DNA of 64,000 bases from Verrucomicrobiaceae bacterium (GTDB taxonomy: Bacteria; Verrucomicrobiota; Verrucomicrobiia; Verrucomicrobiales; Verrucomicrobiaceae), in NCBI GenBank assembly GCA_016713245.1, contig JADJPM010000001.1, positions 1,240,001 to 1,304,000 on the forward strand, read 5' to 3'. The notes below the pieces were generated by a model. It was given only the letters and a program-made list of their open reading frames with translations. It had not been told where the DNA came from and did no database searches. Below are positions 61,841 to 64,000 of this stretch, piece by piece. Positions within the stretch are counted from its first letter, which is position 1, and each line of letters starts with the position of its first letter. A program made the translations under genes and the position numbers.

Positions 61841-62467
61841 ATGAAGTTCCGCCCTTTCCAGCCCTTCCAGGAGATTGACCGCTCCAAGCGTCATCTGCCG
61901 CACTGGCAGCAGGAGACGGCGTGCTACTTCGTCACCTTCCGCCTCGGCGACTCGTTGCCTCAGTCAATGCTCGATCAGTGGAAACGCGAACATGCCGCGT
62001 GGCTGGAACATCACCCGAAACCATGGAACAAGGCAATCGAGCAGGAGCACGACGAACGCTTCATCGAAACCCGCGAAAAGTGGCTCGATGCCGGTCATGG
62101 TGCCTGTCATCTCCGTCGGCCCGAGATTCGCGAGTGCGTTCTTCGCTCCGTGCGGAAGTTTGATCAGATCCGCTATGACCTCGACGCGTTCGTCATCATG
62201 CCGAATCATGTGCATCTGCTGTGGCAGTTGCGTGAAGGCGCAGACCTCAGCAAAGAGTTGAAGGGGCTCAAAGGTGCTTCGGCGCGAGCCTGCAACCTCG
62301 CTCTTAACCAGGAAGGCCAGTTCTGGATGGATGAATCTTATGACCGCATCGTCCGCGATTGGGACGAACTGACCGCATTCCGGCGATACATCGCCCAAAA
62401 CCCCACGGAGGCCAAACTACGCCACGACGAATACACCCTCGAATCACGCCATGTTCTCGAACCTTAA
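61841..62467 (+). CDS. RAYT: REP-associated tyrosine transposase (IS200/IS605-related), complete
   Basis: A 208-residue Y1 HUH transposase. YFVTFRLGDSLPQSMLDQW is the usual N-terminal part; the metal-binding HUH site is in VIMPNHVHLLWQL (His-Val-His, about residue 120-123); the catalytic Tyr is in DESYDRIVRDWDEL, followed by FRRYIAQNPTEAKL. All key residues are intact. The gene stands 8 bases after one REP copy and 2 bases before another of the same sequence, the hallmark RAYT-REP layout. ATG 61841 is chosen over an upstream GTG because that one lies in the REP itself. Confidence 0.93.
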   Translation: MKFRPFQPFQEIDRSKRHLPHWQQETACYFVTFRLGDSLPQSMLDQWKREHAAWLEHHPKPWNKAIEQEHDERFIETREKWLDAGHGACHLRRPEIRECVLRSVRKFDQIRYDLDAFVIMPNHVHLLWQLREGADLSKELKGLKGASARACNLALNQEGQFWMDESYDRIVRDWDELTAFRRYIAQNPTEAKLRHDEYTLESRHVLEP

Positions 62468-63746
62468 ACGTGAAACAGACACTCCTGTCTGTTCATCCTC
62501 AAAAACAGACAAGAGTGTCTGTTTCACTTCCCGCCGCCACTTCCTCCGCGCCGCAGGCGTCACGCTAGGTCTGCCGTTTCTCGAAAGCCTCGCGAAGGCA
62601 GTGCAAGTCGCGCCACAGCGCTTCGCCTTCATCTACACGCCGAATGGCTACAACCAGGCCGCGTTCCTGCCGAAGACAACGGGCGTGAACTGGGAACTCA
62701 CGCCCACGCTGTCGCCGCTGGCTGCCGTGAAGAACGACATCACGCTCGTCACCGGTCTCGACCGGCAGTTTGTCGGCGGCACGGGGGTGCATGCGCAATG
62801 CGGATCGTGCTGGCTGACCTCCTCCGCGCCGCAGGAAACGCTGGATGGTGGTTTCCCGACGAACACGACGCTCGATCAAATCCTCGCCCGCCAGATCGGC
62901 GCGGACACGCTGCTGCCTTCGCTGGAACTCAGCACCAACGACCACACCGACAACAAAGAGACGCGTTACCACGAATGCATCTCCTGGTATGCGCCGGGTT
63001 ACGCGGCGAATGTGGAAAAGAATCCACGTGCCGTCTTCCAGCGCCTCTTTGGCCGACCGGATGGCGATGCGACGCGCAGCGTGCTCGATGCCGTGCTCGC
63101 CGATGCGAAGGCGATGAACACCCGCCTCGGTCGCGAAGATCAGGAAAAGCTCGGTGAGTATCTCGAAAGCGTCCGCGCCACCGAGAAGCGCATCGAAAAA
63201 GCCGAGCGCATCGCCAAACAGATGCGCCAGCCGCCCATCGCCGAGCCTGCGGGCATTCCCGAGACGCGTGGTGATTACCTGCGGCTCCAGGCGGAGCTGT
63301 TCGTGCTCGCGTTTCAAAACGATCTCACCCGCGTGGCCACGCTCGTCATTGATCCGGAGCGCTGGGACTCGCCGCGCATGTTTCACGGCCTCTTCGACAA
63401 ACCGCAGAACCATCACGTCCTCACGCACACGAAGGGCGACGAAGCCAAAGCCGTCGTGGCGAAGATCGACCGCTTCCATGTCGAGTTCTACGCGCACGTC
63501 GTCGAGCGCCTCCGCGCCACCGGCCTGCTCGACAGCACCACGCTCGTCATGGGCAGCGGCATCAGCGATGGCGACCAGCACAACTACGCCGACCTCCAGG
63601 TCCTCATCGCCGGAGGCAACTGGAAGCGCGGCCACCACCACTTCGAAGGCAAACGTCCGCTGGCCGATCTCTGGCTCACCATGGCGCAACAGGCCAGTGT
63701 GAAGCAGGAACGCTTTGCGGACAGCACGGGGCCTTTAAAAATGTAG
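62451..63746 (+). CDS. Exported DUF1552 protein with a REP-encoded N-terminal leader (431 aa)
   Basis: DUF1552 proteins are exported partners of DUF1592 proteins in this phylum. The Tat signal SRRHFLRAAGVTLGLPFLES lies at about residues 27-46, then RFAFIYTPNGYNQAAFLP, VTGLDRQFVGGTGVHAQC, PSLELSTNDHTDNKET, RVATLVIDPERWDS and NHHVLTHTKGDEAKA. The only in-frame start is ATG 62451, inside the last codons of the RAYT gene; the next 20 codons (ETDTPVCSSSKTDKSVCFT) are REP copy B. A normal family member would start shortly before SRR. Whether the long leader still lets Tat export work is open. Confidence 0.88.
   Translation: MFSNLKRETDTPVCSSSKTDKSVCFTSRRHFLRAAGVTLGLPFLESLAKAVQVAPQRFAFIYTPNGYNQAAFLPKTTGVNWELTPTLSPLAAVKNDITLVTGLDRQFVGGTGVHAQCGSCWLTSSAPQETLDGGFPTNTTLDQILARQIGADTLLPSLELSTNDHTDNKETRYHECISWYAPGYAANVEKNPRAVFQRLFGRPDGDATRSVLDAVLADAKAMNTRLGREDQEKLGEYLESVRATEKRIEKAERIAKQMRQPPIAEPAGIPETRGDYLRLQAELFVLAFQNDLTRVATLVIDPERWDSPRMFHGLFDKPQNHHVLTHTKGDEAKAVVAKIDRFHVEFYAHVVERLRATGLLDSTTLVMGSGISDGDQHNYADLQVLIAGGNWKRGHHHFEGKRPLADLWLTMAQQASVKQERFADSTGPLKM
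62470..62527. repeat. REP-like double hairpin, AGACACTCCTGTCT family (copy B, 3' of RAYT)
   Basis: Left arm 62470-62493 and right arm 62504-62527 repeat copy A nearly base for base (GTGAAACAGACACTCCTGTC; AACAGACAAGAGTGTCTGTT), in the same orientation. It encodes residues 7-26 of the DUF1552 protein. Confidence 0.92.
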
Positions 63747-63797
63747 TTTGGGCTTTAGCCCAATCCTCTGAAACCATTGGGCTGAAGCCCAAGCTAC
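63743..63797. repeat. REP-like double hairpin, TTGGGCTTTAGCCCAA family, 5' of the second RAYT
   Basis: TTGGGCT-TT-AGCCCAA (63748-63763) and TTGGGCT-GA-AGCCCAA (63777-63792), with outer arms GTAG...CTAC, form two hairpins that are inverted copies of one another. It overlaps the last codon of DUF1552 (stop 63744-63746) and ends 8 bases before the ATG of the next RAYT gene. Confidence 0.9.
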
Positions 63798-63805
63798 TTT
63801 CTCCG

Positions 63806-64000
63806 ATGCCCAAATACTTCAACCCTCGCGAAGAGATCCACGCTCATCACGGCCACCTGCCGCATTGGCGTCAGGAGGGAACGATGTATTTCATCACCTC
63901 GCGGCTGGCGGACTCCATGCCGCAGGAGAGGCTTCGCGAGTGGCATCAGCAACGCGAAAACTGGCTCCGAGGCCATGGCATCTCCGACATCACCCAACTC
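63806..64000 (+). CDS. RAYT: second REP-associated tyrosine transposase, N-terminal part (cut by window edge)
   Basis: From ATG 63806 to the window end 65 codons are open: MPKYFNPREEIHAHHGHLPH, then WRQEGTMYFITSRLADSMPQ and ERLREWHQQRENWLRG. This matches the start of the 61841-62467 transposase (LPHWQQETACYFVTFRLGDSLPQ) position by position, but it is clearly a different member. The HUH and Tyr motifs lie beyond the window. The upstream palindrome differs from that of the first RAYT, as expected for a cognate REP. Confidence 0.85.
   Translation, partial: MPKYFNPREEIHAHHGHLPHWRQEGTMYFITSRLADSMPQERLREWHQQRENWLRGHGISDITQL

Overview
The window is a GC-rich (roughly 60 %) chromosomal segment from a member of the Verrucomicrobiota, most probably Verrucomicrobiaceae (Prosthecobacter-like). 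This is inferred from two tandem exported haem proteins of the PVC DUF1587/1592/1588/1585 type with a DUF1552 partner, an N-terminal CSPSR sulfatase, FG-GAP and PQQ-propeller exported proteins, a planctomycete-type ECF sigma factor beside a WD40 Ser/Thr kinase, and many secreted proteins without close functional assignment. Weak Shine-Dalgarno sequences are the rule. No rRNA, prophage or CRISPR array is visible.

Layout. 1-9.1 kb: 5'-part of priA (truncated by the window edge), an outer-membrane barrel gene with a clear terminator, a YdeI/DUF1801 protein, an FG-GAP protein, a CoA-binding protein, an MFS transporter, small membrane proteins and a SUKH protein. 9.1-18 kb: glpK, an exported/anchored unknown gene pair, aspS, an alkyltransferase-like gene with a class-A-beta-lactamase-like lipoprotein, a ComEA-like HhH protein, rnc and tRNA-His. 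18-24.6 kb: a membrane protein, ECF sigma factor and giant kinase, probably one signalling operon. 24.7-35 kb: a sugar isomerase-like TIM barrel, a toxin-antitoxin pair whose VapC carries a nonsense codon, an ABC-F ATPase, a NusG paralogue, an HNH module, a 1314-residue PQQ-propeller protein with an embedded methyltransferase-like segment, a CAU tRNA and a frameshifted LolD-type ATPase. 35-40 kb: fhs, an H-type lectin, GYD protein, methyltransferase and GlsB. 40-44.2 kb: an accessory island of unrecognised, visibly less GC-rich genes and a 41-bp tandem repeat. 44.2-48 kb: mnmG with parS-like palindromes, and a pdhA with a one-base frameshift. 47.8-55.2 kb: a catabolic-looking block (SDR, two amidohydrolase-type proteins, one fused to a class III aminotransferase, secreted DUF1080-like protein, sulfatase, cytochrome P450). 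55-64 kb: a TPR protein and the DUF1592/DUF1592/DUF1552 set, interrupted by REP-associated tyrosine transposase (RAYT) units.

The most striking signal is the abundance of unrelated short double-hairpin palindromes (REP-like). At least five protein ends or interiors are altered by them in frame: mnmG, the amidohydrolase-aminotransferase fusion, both DUF1592 genes and DUF1552. Two of the palindrome families sit next to their own RAYT gene inside the window, one as a compact REP-RAYT-REP unit wedged between a DUF1592 gene and its DUF1552 partner so that the REP supplies the C-terminus of one protein and the N-terminal leader of the next.

Two genes (the LolD-type ATPase and pdhA) are broken by single-base length changes in homopolymer runs, which could be assembly errors; the VapC nonsense codon is a different kind of change and may be genuine.
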